Positions 33,811-42,251 of a DNA stretch of 64,000 nucleotides are shown here, piece after piece; the stretch's first letter is position 1; the number at the start of each line of letters is the position of its first letter. This stretch comes from Planktosalinus sp963977065 (GTDB lineage: Bacteria > Bacteroidota > Bacteroidia > Flavobacteriales > Flavobacteriaceae), in NCBI GenBank assembly GCA_963977065.1, contig CAXBNF010000001.1:124001-188000 (forward strand), read 5' to 3'. Below the pieces are notes generated by a model. The model was not told the DNA's origin, ran no database searches, and saw nothing but the letters and a program-made list of their open reading frames with translations. A program made the translations under genes and the position numbers.

Positions 33811-33866
33811 TTTTGAAGATATTTCAAACAAATATAACTATTACTATCTGTTGTCTATCTTCAATT

Positions 33867-34472
33867 TTATTTCTTCCTCAAAACAGGATTCATCTCATCG
33901 TCATTGTACATTTTCATTTGTTTATACACCTTCATGTACTTTTCGCCTTGAGCGATATCTTCCAGCAATTGGTCAATGGCGGTGGACAAATCGATGCGTT
34001 GTTCCAAAAGGACATCGAGTTTTTCTTTGCACTTCAAGCGATATTCCGGTGATGCATCGGCTCTGTTTGCTTCTTCATCCATGTGAAAGATTTTTAAAGC
34101 GAGGATAGAAAGACGATCCACTCCCCACGCCGGACTTTCAGTATTGATTTTTGCATTTTTCTTTACTTCCACATGCTTGTATTTGTCCAGAAAAAAGCTG
34201 TCAATATATTCAACGGTATCTGTTCTGTCCTGGTTGGAGGCATCAATCTGGCGTTTTAGTTTTAGCGCTACAACAGGGTCAATATTGGGGTCGCGAATGA
34301 TGTCCTCATAATGCCATTGCACCGTGTCAATCCAGCATTTTCTATAGAGTAAATGCTCTATGAGCTGTGCGTTTTTATCATATGGGTTTACAAAGTCTTG
34401 ATCAACCGTGTTGATGATGTGGTATTTGTTGATGACTTCCCGGAATATTTTGTTGGCTTTTTGTGTGAACAT
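33867..34472 (-). CDS. DUF4254 protein
   Basis: 201-aa all-helical, soluble protein of the DUF4254 family (CWIDTVQWHYEDIIRDPNID; LKLKRQIDASNQDRTDTVEY; WGVDRLSILALKIFHMDEEA). Family members typically sit beside GT9 glycosyltransferases in Bacteroidota, as here, hinting at a role in surface-glycan assembly, but no activity is known to me. Transcribed ahead of GT9. The gap to the methylase gene holds a CCCCCTCC repeat. Confidence 0.85.
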   Translation of the reverse strand: MFTQKANKIFREVINKYHIINTVDQDFVNPYDKNAQLIEHLLYRKCWIDTVQWHYEDIIRDPNIDPVVALKLKRQIDASNQDRTDTVEYIDSFFLDKYKHVEVKKNAKINTESPAWGVDRLSILALKIFHMDEEANRADASPEYRLKCKEKLDVLLEQRIDLSTAIDQLLEDIAQGEKYMKVYKQMKMYNDDEMNPVLRKK

Positions 34473-34494
34473 GGATGGTATTGTTAATAGTTAA

Positions 34495-34533
34495 TCCTCC
34501 CCCTAAATCCCCCTCCAAAAGAGGGGGACTTTT
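34495..34533. repeat. CCCCCTCC hairpin repeat, copy 2
   Basis: TCCTCCCCCTAAATCCCCCT CC, a 4-nt A-loop, then GAGGGGGACTTTT. Lies between the methylase gene and DUF4254, where it may act as the terminator of the restriction-modification pair. Confidence 0.6.
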
Positions 34534-34563
34534 AAGGTTTCTGTTTTTATATTTTCTTTTCTT

Positions 34564-35562
34564 TTAACACTTTTCTAAACAATGCAAATACTCAAAAGTG
34601 GTGATTGCTTTGTGGTTTCTGTTTTCGGTTTTATCGGCTTTGAAGCGTTGGTATTCTTTTGTTTTTAATGTGTAATTTCCATAGCGTTTCATAATGGTTT
34701 TTACTTCTTCCTCTGTCATCAAGCCCTCATTGTTATAACTTAAAAATACCCAACGAAATTGTGCGTTTTTTATCAGTTCTTCAAAGGATTTTGTGACTTC
34801 GCCTTTTTTGCAATACTTGCTTTTTTCATAGGAGCGTAAACCGGTTTTGCCTTGTGGCACAAAGGTATCATATTTTGCAATGGTATTCAAAAGATGGTAA
34901 TTGGCCCCATATTGTCTTGCGTTGTAGGGAGGGTCAAGATAAAGAATGTCGCCGCTTATTTTTTTTATCAAGGTGTTGGCGTCTTCTTGAAAAACAAGAT
35001 GTGGGTTTGGGGTTTCTGTAAAGCGTGCGGGTTCTAAAACCAAAGATTTTGCAGCGCTTTTTTTAATTTTTTTTAGGTAAGCACCATATACAGAAGCCGT
35101 GTTTGCCACTTTATCGGCGCTTTCTATGAGCGAGGCTAAAAGAAAATAATACAATTCCTCTTGAATTTTTTTTTCCATCTTCCATTGTTCAATCTGATGG
35201 CGCATGGCATCAATTTTTTTACCATTTGCTTCAGAAAAATAGAGCCTTCCGGCGGAACCGTTTTCAGAATAGTTTTCAAATATAAAGCCTTTTATTCCGG
35301 GGAGCAAGTTTAGATTTTCTATGTGCTTTTCATAATCTAAAGACGTGTGATTACCGATGTAATTCTTGAGTAAAATATAGCTGTAAAACTCGATATCATT
35401 AGCAATAACTTGTTTTACAAGTGGTTTAAAATTTCTTCCCACCGCACCGGTGCCGGCAAAGAGGTCACAAAAAACGGCATTTTCTAAAGGAATGCTTACA
35501 GATTCAGAAATGCATTCTAAAATCCAGGGGTTGAGTTTGTGTTTGGAGCCGATGTAATTCAT
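34564..35562 (-). CDS. DNA adenine N6-methyltransferase (D12 class)
   Basis: 332-aa N6-adenine DNA methylase. Motif order is SAM-binding first (MNYIGSKHKLNPW; FCDLFAGTGAVGRNF), catalytic DPPY later (DILYLDPPYNARQYG), as in the D12/Dam class. I take the ATG at 35562 rather than 35574, because it overlaps the preceding gene's stop as ATGA and the family begins MNYIGSK. Probably the protecting half of a type II restriction-modification pair; recognition site unknown. Confidence 0.92.
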   Translation of the reverse strand: MNYIGSKHKLNPWILECISESVSIPLENAVFCDLFAGTGAVGRNFKPLVKQVIANDIEFYSYILLKNYIGNHTSLDYEKHIENLNLLPGIKGFIFENYSENGSAGRLYFSEANGKKIDAMRHQIEQWKMEKKIQEELYYFLLASLIESADKVANTASVYGAYLKKIKKSAAKSLVLEPARFTETPNPHLVFQEDANTLIKKISGDILYLDPPYNARQYGANYHLLNTIAKYDTFVPQGKTGLRSYEKSKYCKKGEVTKSFEELIKNAQFRWVFLSYNNEGLMTEEEVKTIMKRYGNYTLKTKEYQRFKADKTENRNHKAITTFEYLHCLEKC

Positions 35563-36200
35563 TGTGTTACCCAAATAATATCTGAAAGCGCCATTTGATT
35601 TTCAGAAAATTTCAATGTTGTAAGTTGTTTGGGTTCAAAAGTAGCAACATAATTGGAAATGGCTTGTTGTAGAAGTAAAATTTCTGCTTTGAGTTTCCAG
35701 TGATTTCCGCTTTTGTCATAAACGATAATAAACAAACGATTGGCCAGGTGTTTTCTTCCTTGCTGACTTTGGTTGTTATAAAGCCAGTAGAGCAGTTGTT
35801 CTTTATTTGCTTTCGCGTAAGCAAAACCCTTACCAAAACCTTTGGGAAAAACAGACGTTTTATGGTCAAATGGAATGTTATGGATGGAAAAATCTGTTAG
35901 CTTGTCTTTATTGTTTTTGGTTGGAATCACTTGAGGAAGTGAACAAAAAACACCCTCTACCGCCACCGAGCTCCAGAAATTATACCAGCGATTAATGGCA
36001 TAGTAAAAGGCCTCCTCCTTATTGAGTTTATATAGTTCAACCACAGCTGCAATCTCCTTAATTAAATCGTCCCAGTTTTGAGTAGTGTAAATGAAATTTG
36101 TATAGACATCCCATTGATCACTTTGTTTTCTAAGCCATTTGTATGGATACTTCCAGCGTTTTCTGAGTTGGGTTTCTATGTCTCTCCAATTCGTGTTCAT
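35559..36200 (-). CDS. Probable restriction endonuclease partner of the methylase, unrecognised family
   Basis: 213-aa soluble protein from ATG 36200 (another ATG at 36203 is equally good; the longer frame to 36242 overlaps DUF6427). I do not recognise the family. A PD-(D/E)xK-like stretch is visible (NIPFDHKTSVFPKGF), after a helical N-terminal region rich in Trp/Tyr (NRWYNFWSSVAVEGVF). It is translationally coupled to the adenine methylase (4-bp overlap) and overlaps the DUF6427 stop. Context plus the motif point to a type II restriction enzyme; no biochemical family is confirmed. Confidence 0.6.
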   Translation of the reverse strand: MNTNWRDIETQLRKRWKYPYKWLRKQSDQWDVYTNFIYTTQNWDDLIKEIAAVVELYKLNKEEAFYYAINRWYNFWSSVAVEGVFCSLPQVIPTKNNKDKLTDFSIHNIPFDHKTSVFPKGFGKGFAYAKANKEQLLYWLYNNQSQQGRKHLANRLFIIVYDKSGNHWKLKAEILLLQQAISNYVATFEPKQLTTLKFSENQMALSDIIWVTQ

Positions 36201-37123
36201 CATAAAAAAAGAATGATAAAGGGCAGAACTAAAAACGACCAAAGGAGTACTTCTTTAAAAAAAAAATCACTTTTCTTTTCAAAATAATTGGCAGTTAGTA
36301 TTGAAAAAGGCATTGCTATAAAAAGTAATTCTGAACTATTTTTTTCAGGTGTTAACACAACTATACTTATTGCTACTAATGCAATGATGACAATTAATGT
36401 TGTTGTTTGTTTCTTTTTTTTGCTTTTGTTTTTACTGTCTAAATTAAAGTCAACAATCGACCAAATTAAAATTGCCAAAATAAAGCTCAAGGGAAGTACA
36501 AGTTGTATTTGATGATAGGCCCCAAAGTCAAAGCCTGAGGTTTTTACCCAATCGAGCGGCAGGTAGAAGGCGTTTTGAACCAAAAGGGTATAGGTGTTTG
36601 CCAACATAATAACAGCTGCCATTCCCACAAAGGGAATGATGTAGTTTTTAAAATTTGTCCCTGCATATTGAGCAATTGCTAAATACAAAACCACTATAAA
36701 AAGAATTGCCCAAAAATAAAAGCAAGAGGCTATAGCAATCCAAAGAGCAGCATCAAGAATTTTTTTTTGGATGTCTTTTTTGGTTTTTAAGCTAATGATT
36801 CTTCTTAGAGCAAGTAAAACAAAAAAATTTGCAATCAACACCTCTGATGTGAGAAATGATACTGGAAATGTTGTTACAAAAATCCCAAATAATAGAATGA
36901 CGTATGTGTTGTCCTTCGTTAAATTGTTTTTTCTGGAGATAAAGTCAACTAGCAACATGGAAATCAAAAAAACAAACAACAAGCCCGTTTTTAGAAAAAA
37001 ATCTTTAAAGTCAAAATTTGTTTTTGCTGATAAAAAATGATGTAACACGAAAAATAAGGCCATAAAAATGGCAACTAATAAGTAATTTACCGGTTTTGAT
37101 TTGCTAAAAATACTTGTTAGCAT
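36200..37123 (-). CDS. DUF6427 membrane protein
   Basis: 307-aa integral membrane protein with about nine hydrophobic segments, starting MLTSIFSKSKPVNYLL as typical for flavobacterial DUF6427. Function unknown. It is divergent from the small DUF6341 gene, with which it usually travels near purD. Its stop overlaps the start of the probable endonuclease gene. Confidence 0.82.
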   Translation of the reverse strand: MLTSIFSKSKPVNYLLVAIFMALFFVLHHFLSAKTNFDFKDFFLKTGLLFVFLISMLLVDFISRKNNLTKDNTYVILLFGIFVTTFPVSFLTSEVLIANFFVLLALRRIISLKTKKDIQKKILDAALWIAIASCFYFWAILFIVVLYLAIAQYAGTNFKNYIIPFVGMAAVIMLANTYTLLVQNAFYLPLDWVKTSGFDFGAYHQIQLVLPLSFILAILIWSIVDFNLDSKNKSKKKKQTTTLIVIIALVAISIVVLTPEKNSSELLFIAMPFSILTANYFEKKSDFFFKEVLLWSFLVLPFIILFL

Positions 37124-37143
37124 CTTTTAATTTTCTATTTTTG
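37114..37143 (+). promoter_or_regulatory. DUF6341 promoter
   Basis: TTG (37114-37116), 19 bp, TATTTTTG (37136-37143): consensus elements and spacing. The -33 part lies inside the first codons of the divergent DUF6427 gene. Confidence 0.55.
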
Positions 37144-37168
37144 CATTGTAAATATAACAACTTCTCTT

Positions 37169-37399
37169 ATGAAAGCTTTATTTGAAGGAATCCAATCAAT
37201 TACTGAAGCCATTTTATTAAATCCTCTTGATGGCATTCGCGATTTGGAATTAACCAGTTGGGCATTAGCAAATGGTTTAAACTGGTTGTTTGTCATTATT
37301 GGTTTTGCAGCTCTTATTTATTGGTTAAAAGAACTTAAAAAATATGATCAAGAAGGTGATGAAGATTATTCTTCTACTTCTCATTCATATTTGGGGTAG
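37169..37399 (+). CDS. DUF6341 small membrane protein
   Basis: 76-aa protein with one clear membrane segment (about 37-55, NWLFVIIGFAALIYWLKELK) and an acidic Ser-rich tail (DQEGDEDYSSTSHSYLG). The start MKALFEGIQSITEAILLNPLDG is characteristic of flavobacterial DUF6341. Usually found between purD and DUF6427, as here. Function unknown. Confidence 0.85.
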   Translation: MKALFEGIQSITEAILLNPLDGIRDLELTSWALANGLNWLFVIIGFAALIYWLKELKKYDQEGDEDYSSTSHSYLG

Positions 37400-37401
37400 A
37401 G

Positions 37402-37455
37402 TCCTCCCATAACCCCCTTCACACTTCGACTCCGCTCAGTGACCGGAGGGGAGAA
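37402..37455. repeat. CCCCCTCC repeat, copy 3, with a second repeat inside
   Basis: The TCCTCCC...CCCCCTT half and GGAGGGGAG half are separated by CACACTTCGACTCCGCTCAG TGAC (37422-37443), itself a word common in Bacteroidota intergenic DNA. Reads as one dispersed repeat interrupted by another. It separates convergent DUF6341 and purD. Confidence 0.6.
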
Positions 37456-37458
37456 TTA

Positions 37459-38739
37459 TTAGTTGCTTTCTAAATCAAAGCCGATGTCTTTTCTGAAATA
37501 CTTCCCTTCAAAACTAATTTTTTCAGCGTTTTGATAGGATTTTTCCAATGCTTTTTTCCAGTTTTTATCAAGTGTTGTTACCGCAATAACTCTTCCGCCA
37601 TTTGTGACTGTTTTTCCTTCTTTTTCTGTAGTTCCTGCGTGAAAAATCAGGGAGCCTTCGGTTGTTTCAAGACCATTTATTTCTTTTCCTTTTTCATAAC
37701 CTTCAGGATACCCACCTGAAACCAGCATAACTGTGGTAGCTGCTTTTTGGTCAATTTCAAGCACCTCTTTATCGAGACTTTGGTTTGAGGTTGCCCGAAG
37801 TAAATTCACTAAATCTGATTTTATACGAGGCAATACCACTTCTGTTTCGGGATCGCCCATACGCACGTTGTATTCAATCACATAAGGTTCTTCATCCACT
37901 TTTATCAACCCAATGAACACAAAGCCTTTGTAATTCATTTTTCGTTTTTGAATGCCTGCAATAGTGGGTTTTACAATCTTCTCATCTATTTTTTGCATCA
38001 ACACTTCATCTGCAAACGGTACCGGTGAAATAGCTCCCATGCCGCCTGTGTTTAAACCGGTATCGCCTTCTCCTATGCGTTTGTAATCTTTTGCCGTGGG
38101 TAATATTTTATAATTTTTTCCGTCAGTCAGTACAAAAACTGAAAGTTCAATTCCTTTTAAAAACTGTTCTATAACCACTGTTTTACTTGCTGCACCAAAT
38201 TTTTCCTCCACCAACATATGCTGTAATTCTGCTTTGGCGTCATTAGCATTGTCAAGAATAACAACACCCTTTCCGGCGGCAAGACCATCTGCTTTTAGTA
38301 CAAAAGGAGGTGGTGTGCTTTCAATATACTGCAAGCCTTTGATGATTTCGTTTTTGGTAAAGCTTTGATAAGTAGCTGTGGGAATATTGAATTCCTTCAT
38401 AAATTCTTTGGCAAATTCTTTACTCCCTTCCAGTTTGGCACCTTCCATGGAGGGGCCGATAATCATCACTTTATTTAACTCACCATCTGAATCAAAAAAA
38501 TCGACAATCCCATTTACAAGCGGGTCTTCAGGACCTACTATCACCAATTCAATTTGTTTTTCAATTACAAATTCTTTTATTTTTTTAAAATCATTGACTC
38601 CTATGGCAACATTTTCAGAAAGTTGGGCTGTACCTGCATTGCCGGGTGCTGTGTAAAGTTGGTTGCAGTTGGGACTTTTAGCGATTTGATAAGCAAATGC
38701 GTGTTCTCTTCCGCCGGAGCCAAGTATGAGGATGTTCAT
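37459..38739 (-). CDS. purD: Phosphoribosylamine--glycine ligase
   Basis: 426-aa ATP-grasp enzyme for the second step of purine synthesis (phosphoribosylamine plus glycine to GAR). N-terminal Rossmann start (ILILGSGGREHAFAYQIAKS), ATP-grasp core (FVLKADGLAAGKGVVI; LNTGGMGAISP; EYNVRMGDPETEVVLPRI) and C-terminal domain are intact. A TATTTTTG -7 box lies upstream on the minus strand (38771-38778). No riboswitch-like structure was seen. Confidence 0.97.
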   Translation of the reverse strand: MNILILGSGGREHAFAYQIAKSPNCNQLYTAPGNAGTAQLSENVAIGVNDFKKIKEFVIEKQIELVIVGPEDPLVNGIVDFFDSDGELNKVMIIGPSMEGAKLEGSKEFAKEFMKEFNIPTATYQSFTKNEIIKGLQYIESTPPPFVLKADGLAAGKGVVILDNANDAKAELQHMLVEEKFGAASKTVVIEQFLKGIELSVFVLTDGKNYKILPTAKDYKRIGEGDTGLNTGGMGAISPVPFADEVLMQKIDEKIVKPTIAGIQKRKMNYKGFVFIGLIKVDEEPYVIEYNVRMGDPETEVVLPRIKSDLVNLLRATSNQSLDKEVLEIDQKAATTVMLVSGGYPEGYEKGKEINGLETTEGSLIFHAGTTEKEGKTVTNGGRVIAVTTLDKNWKKALEKSYQNAEKISFEGKYFRKDIGFDLESN

Positions 38740-38779
38740 ATTACTATTTTTAAGGATTGAATTGTGACTTCAAAAATAA

Positions 38780-38807
38780 TTGTTTGTAAATTGTCCTACT
38801 AATTTTT
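38780..38807 (+). promoter_or_regulatory. Promoter of the PaaK-like gene
   Basis: TTG (38780-38782), 17 bp, TAATTTTT (38800-38807), then four bases before the GTG start, predicting a nearly leaderless transcript. Confidence 0.4.
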
Positions 38808-38811
38808 AGCT

Positions 38812-40122
38812 GTGAATTTATTTGATATTACGCTGCGAATAAAAGGTTTTCCCATCGGGGAGGCCACACGGCATTTAGAAGAAATTCAGAAGTTGTCCAC
38901 ATTTGATTTTGATCAATATCTTGAAAGACAAAAAAAGGAAATTACAAATTTTCATCTGGCAAACAATCCATTTTATAGCTCACTAACTAAAAATGCATCC
39001 GTTTCAGACTGGAATTCACTGCCTGTTTTGACGAAAAATGATTTACAGCAACCACTTGTTAACAGGCTTTCTAATGGGTATTCAAAGAGGTCTGTTTATA
39101 TTAATAAGACTTCCGGTTCCGGAGGGCATCCTTTTGTTTTTGCAAAAGACAAATTTTCTCACGCACTCACCTGGGCGATGATCAAGAACCGCTTTTCCTG
39201 GCATAATATTGACCTGAACACCTCGCTCCAAGCTCGGTTTTATGGAATTCCTTTGGATGCTATCGGGTATCAAAAAGAACGGTTAAAAGACCGTCTCAGC
39301 AGCCGCTATCGTTTTCCCATTTTTGATCTTTCTGACCAGAAACTAGAGCAATTTTTTCAAAAGTTCAAAAAAACGCCTTTTGATTACATCAATGGATACA
39401 CAAGTTCGATTGTACTTTTTGCCAAATATTTAAAGAAAAAAGAAATCGTTTTAAAAGAAGTGTGTCCCTCTTTAAAAGTATGTATGGTTACTTCTGAGAT
39501 GCTTTTTGAAACTGATAAAAAGCTGCTAGAAATGCAATTTGGTGTGCCGGTAGTGAATGAATATGGTGCTTCTGAGCTGGATTTAATTGCTTATACAAAT
39601 ATCGAAAATCAATTTATTGTCAATAGTGAAACCCTTTTTGTTGAAGTTCTTGATGACAAGAACAAGCCTGTTCCCCACGGTGAGTCTGGAAAAATAGTTA
39701 TCAGTTCTCTATACAACAAAGCCCATCCTTTTATTCGATATGATATTGGTGATACCGGTGTATTATGTGAAAGCAGTACACTTCAGAAGCCCATTTTAAA
39801 GAACCTTATCGGAAGGACAAATGATGTGGCCCTACTGCCCAGTGGAAAATCAGTTCCCGGATTGACTTTTTATTATGTGACTAAAAGCATTATTGAAGAT
39901 GATGGTAACGTCAAAGAGTTTGTAGTTGTTCAAACAGAAAAAGACACTTTTGAAATCAAATATACTTCTGAAAGAATGTTGACATCAAATGAAGAAGCTG
40001 AAATCAAAAAAGCCCTGGAAATTTACCTAGAACCGGGTTTGAATTTAAACTTAGAACGCGTTAATTCTTTAGACAGAAGTCGTCGAGGTAAGTTAAAGCA
40101 ATTTACTTCTGTTCTTGGTTAG
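38812..40122 (+). CDS. PaaK-like adenylate-forming enzyme (CapK type)
   Basis: 436-aa member of the phenylacetate-CoA ligase family. ATP-binding loop is TSGSGGHPFVFAKD (near 100), later motifs are NEYGASELD and YDIGDTG, and the C-terminal domain ends DRSRRGKLKQF. Family members near capsule loci are called CapK; the acid activated is unknown. GTG start at 38812. The only plus-strand gene at the edge of the polysaccharide locus; its last 20 bp overlap the end of the convergent GT2 gene. Confidence 0.82.
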   Translation: MNLFDITLRIKGFPIGEATRHLEEIQKLSTFDFDQYLERQKKEITNFHLANNPFYSSLTKNASVSDWNSLPVLTKNDLQQPLVNRLSNGYSKRSVYINKTSGSGGHPFVFAKDKFSHALTWAMIKNRFSWHNIDLNTSLQARFYGIPLDAIGYQKERLKDRLSSRYRFPIFDLSDQKLEQFFQKFKKTPFDYINGYTSSIVLFAKYLKKKEIVLKEVCPSLKVCMVTSEMLFETDKKLLEMQFGVPVVNEYGASELDLIAYTNIENQFIVNSETLFVEVLDDKNKPVPHGESGKIVISSLYNKAHPFIRYDIGDTGVLCESSTLQKPILKNLIGRTNDVALLPSGKSVPGLTFYYVTKSIIEDDGNVKEFVVVQTEKDTFEIKYTSERMLTSNEEAEIKKALEIYLEPGLNLNLERVNSLDRSRRGKLKQFTSVLG

Positions 40123-40894
40123 ACAGCAATTTGATTTGCTTTGATTTCACAAAAAAATGTTCCCATAAAAACACTACCATCATAAACAAACTCTTAAAGG
40201 TGCTGAATCCTAAAACTTTATTATAGACAGCATAATTGTACTTTAGCAAAGCTGTTTTGTTTTTGGAAATAGAATTTTCTCTTATCCTGTAATAAGCCAA
40301 TGGCTCTTTGATTCCCATTGCTTTATTGTCAGTATTGAGAGCTGTGAGCCATAAGGCCCAGTCTTGTCTTTTTCTTATAACAGGGGCATAGATTTTACCT
40401 AAAGCAGTTTCATTATAGATTCCCGTGAGGTTGCCAATGTAATTTGATTTGAGTAGTTTTTTAAAAGTAAGTTTTGGAAGCGCTTCGATTATTTTGGGTT
40501 GTAAGCTTCCGTCTTCATTCATTAGTTGGTAACTGGAATAACAAATAGTGCAGTTATTCTTTGTCATAAAATCCAACTGTTTTTGAAGCTTTTCTGGAGT
40601 CCATAGGTCATCTGCATCAAGAAAACCGATATAAGATCCTGAGGCTTCTTTGATGCCAAAATTTCTACTCACACCGGCTCCTTGATTGGATGTTAGTTTA
40701 AAAGATTTTATACGGGAATCTTTTTCGCTGTAGGCTTTTGCAATTTCGAAAGAAGCATCAGTTGAACAATCATCCACCAGAATGAGTTCCCAGTGAGGAT
40801 ATGTTTGATTTATAACTGAAAGAATTGTTTCTTCTAAGAATAAAGCCGCATTATAAACCGGTGTCACAACGGAAACAAGTGGGCTGCTATTCAT
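40103..40894 (-). CDS. Glycosyltransferase family 2
   Basis: 263-aa GT-A fold glycosyltransferase for the polysaccharide. Nucleotide-binding start SSPLVSVVTPVYNAALFLEE, DDCSTD motif, DxD-type motif DADDLW (near residue 88), and RKRQDWALWL acceptor region. The ATG at 40894 is preferred over 40948 because the longer form would overlap the upstream stop and adds 18 residues with no conserved feature. Last gene of the minus-strand run. Sugar and linkage unknown. Confidence 0.88.
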   Translation of the reverse strand: MNSSPLVSVVTPVYNAALFLEETILSVINQTYPHWELILVDDCSTDASFEIAKAYSEKDSRIKSFKLTSNQGAGVSRNFGIKEASGSYIGFLDADDLWTPEKLQKQLDFMTKNNCTICYSSYQLMNEDGSLQPKIIEALPKLTFKKLLKSNYIGNLTGIYNETALGKIYAPVIRKRQDWALWLTALNTDNKAMGIKEPLAYYRIRENSISKNKTALLKYNYAVYNKVLGFSTFKSLFMMVVFLWEHFFVKSKQIKLLSNQEQK

Positions 40895-40895
40895 T

Positions 40896-42251
40896 TTAAT
40901 AGGCTTTATCTTCTCCTTTGAGAGCGTTGTAGACTGTTTGAAATACAATTTTTAAATCAAGTAAAAGTGACCAGTTTTCAAGGTAAAAAATGTCGAGTCG
41001 CACGCGGTTGATAATATCATCGTCTGTTTCCACTTCACCACGATAACCGCTCACTTGCGCCAGACCGGTGATACCCGGTTTGATAAAGTGACGCACCATA
41101 AACTTGTCAATACGCTCTGCATACATATGGGTGTGGCTAACCATATGAGGACGTGGACCGACAACTGACATATCTCCCTTGAGCACATTGATAAATTGAG
41201 GTAATTCATCGATGCTTGTTTTTCGAAGAAATTTTCCCATTTTTGTGATGCGCTGATCTCCTTTAGTTACTTGATATAAATCTGCCACCGGATTGGGTTT
41301 CATAGAGCGGAATTTATAACAATAAAACTCTTCATAGTCTAAGCCATTGCGTTTTTGTTTAAAAAATACAGGCCCTTTAGAATCGAGTTTTATTAAGATG
41401 GCTAAAATGGGAGTAAGCCAAGACAAGACGCCAACAATAACAAATAGCGAAACAAAAATATCAAAAACACGTTTTATAAAAAGATTTAAAGGCTCTTGAA
41501 TGGGTATTTTTCTAAGGGATAGTATGGGTAAGTAGCCATAATAATCAAATTCCAGCTTTTTAGTATAAATCTCTTTATTGTCTGGTAAAAACTTTAGAAT
41601 TTTTAGATTATTGTCTGCAAAATCGATGAGCATTAAAATCTCTTTATTTGTAAGCTCAGCTACAGAGCTATAAATTTCATCCACTTCATTTTTTTGAATA
41701 TACTCAAAACAGTCTTCTATTTCTACTTTGTGATTGCCTCTAAGATCAAATGATTTTTGCAATTGGTATCCATACTCCGGGTTGTCTTTAAAAAACTTTT
41801 CCAGTTGTTCCGTTTTCTTGTTTTTACCTATGATTACGGTATTTCTGTAATTACCTCCCAAAACAGTTCTGTACTTCTTAAGCAAATAATAAATTGTAAG
41901 TTTAAAAACTGAAATCAATAGAAAAGTAAAAAGGACATATTTAAAAACTGTATTGTAGTGGATACTCATTTCATTATAAAACCCAAAAAAGGCAAAGACT
42001 ACTAGTATAAACAACACCATTTGTTTCCCCAAAAGGTTGAATATTTTTACAACCTGAGTGAAGCGGTATATTTCATAAAAATTTGATTTTATAGAAACAA
42101 AAACCCAGACCGTAGAAATAAAAATTAAAAAATTGAGATTAATCTCCTTATTAAAAAAAAGGAGGTATGCCATTGCCTGAATTACAACAAGATCAATGGT
42201 ATATGAAATAGGTCTTAAAAGCCCTGAATATCTTCCCCTTTTAAATAGCAT
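40896..42251 (-). CDS. Polyprenyl glycosylphosphotransferase (WbaP type), initiating enzyme
   Basis: 451-aa membrane enzyme that puts the first sugar-phosphate on undecaprenyl phosphate. Four to five N-terminal membrane segments (to about 125), a middle CoA-binding-like domain, another membrane segment (about 268-290), then the catalytic domain (KRVFDIFVSLF; FRSMKPNP; TSIDELPQFINVLKGDMSVV, GPRPH). Glucose or galactose phosphate is typical for this family. It abuts the UDP-xylose synthase gene with no gap. Confidence 0.92.
   Translation of the reverse strand: MLFKRGRYSGLLRPISYTIDLVVIQAMAYLLFFNKEINLNFLIFISTVWVFVSIKSNFYEIYRFTQVVKIFNLLGKQMVLFILVVFAFFGFYNEMSIHYNTVFKYVLFTFLLISVFKLTIYYLLKKYRTVLGGNYRNTVIIGKNKKTEQLEKFFKDNPEYGYQLQKSFDLRGNHKVEIEDCFEYIQKNEVDEIYSSVAELTNKEILMLIDFADNNLKILKFLPDNKEIYTKKLEFDYYGYLPILSLRKIPIQEPLNLFIKRVFDIFVSLFVIVGVLSWLTPILAILIKLDSKGPVFFKQKRNGLDYEEFYCYKFRSMKPNPVADLYQVTKGDQRITKMGKFLRKTSIDELPQFINVLKGDMSVVGPRPHMVSHTHMYAERIDKFMVRHFIKPGITGLAQVSGYRGEVETDDDIINRVRLDIFYLENWSLLLDLKIVFQTVYNALKGEDKAY

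Noticed and set aside
34564..37123. Prophage or integrative element carrying the methylase
   Set aside because: No integrase, phage gene, tRNA target or attachment repeats flank the pair; a simple two-gene insertion fits better.
38740..38811. Purine riboswitch upstream of purD
   Set aside because: The gap is only 72 bp and shared with the PaaK-like promoter; no conserved three-way junction or paired arms are visible.
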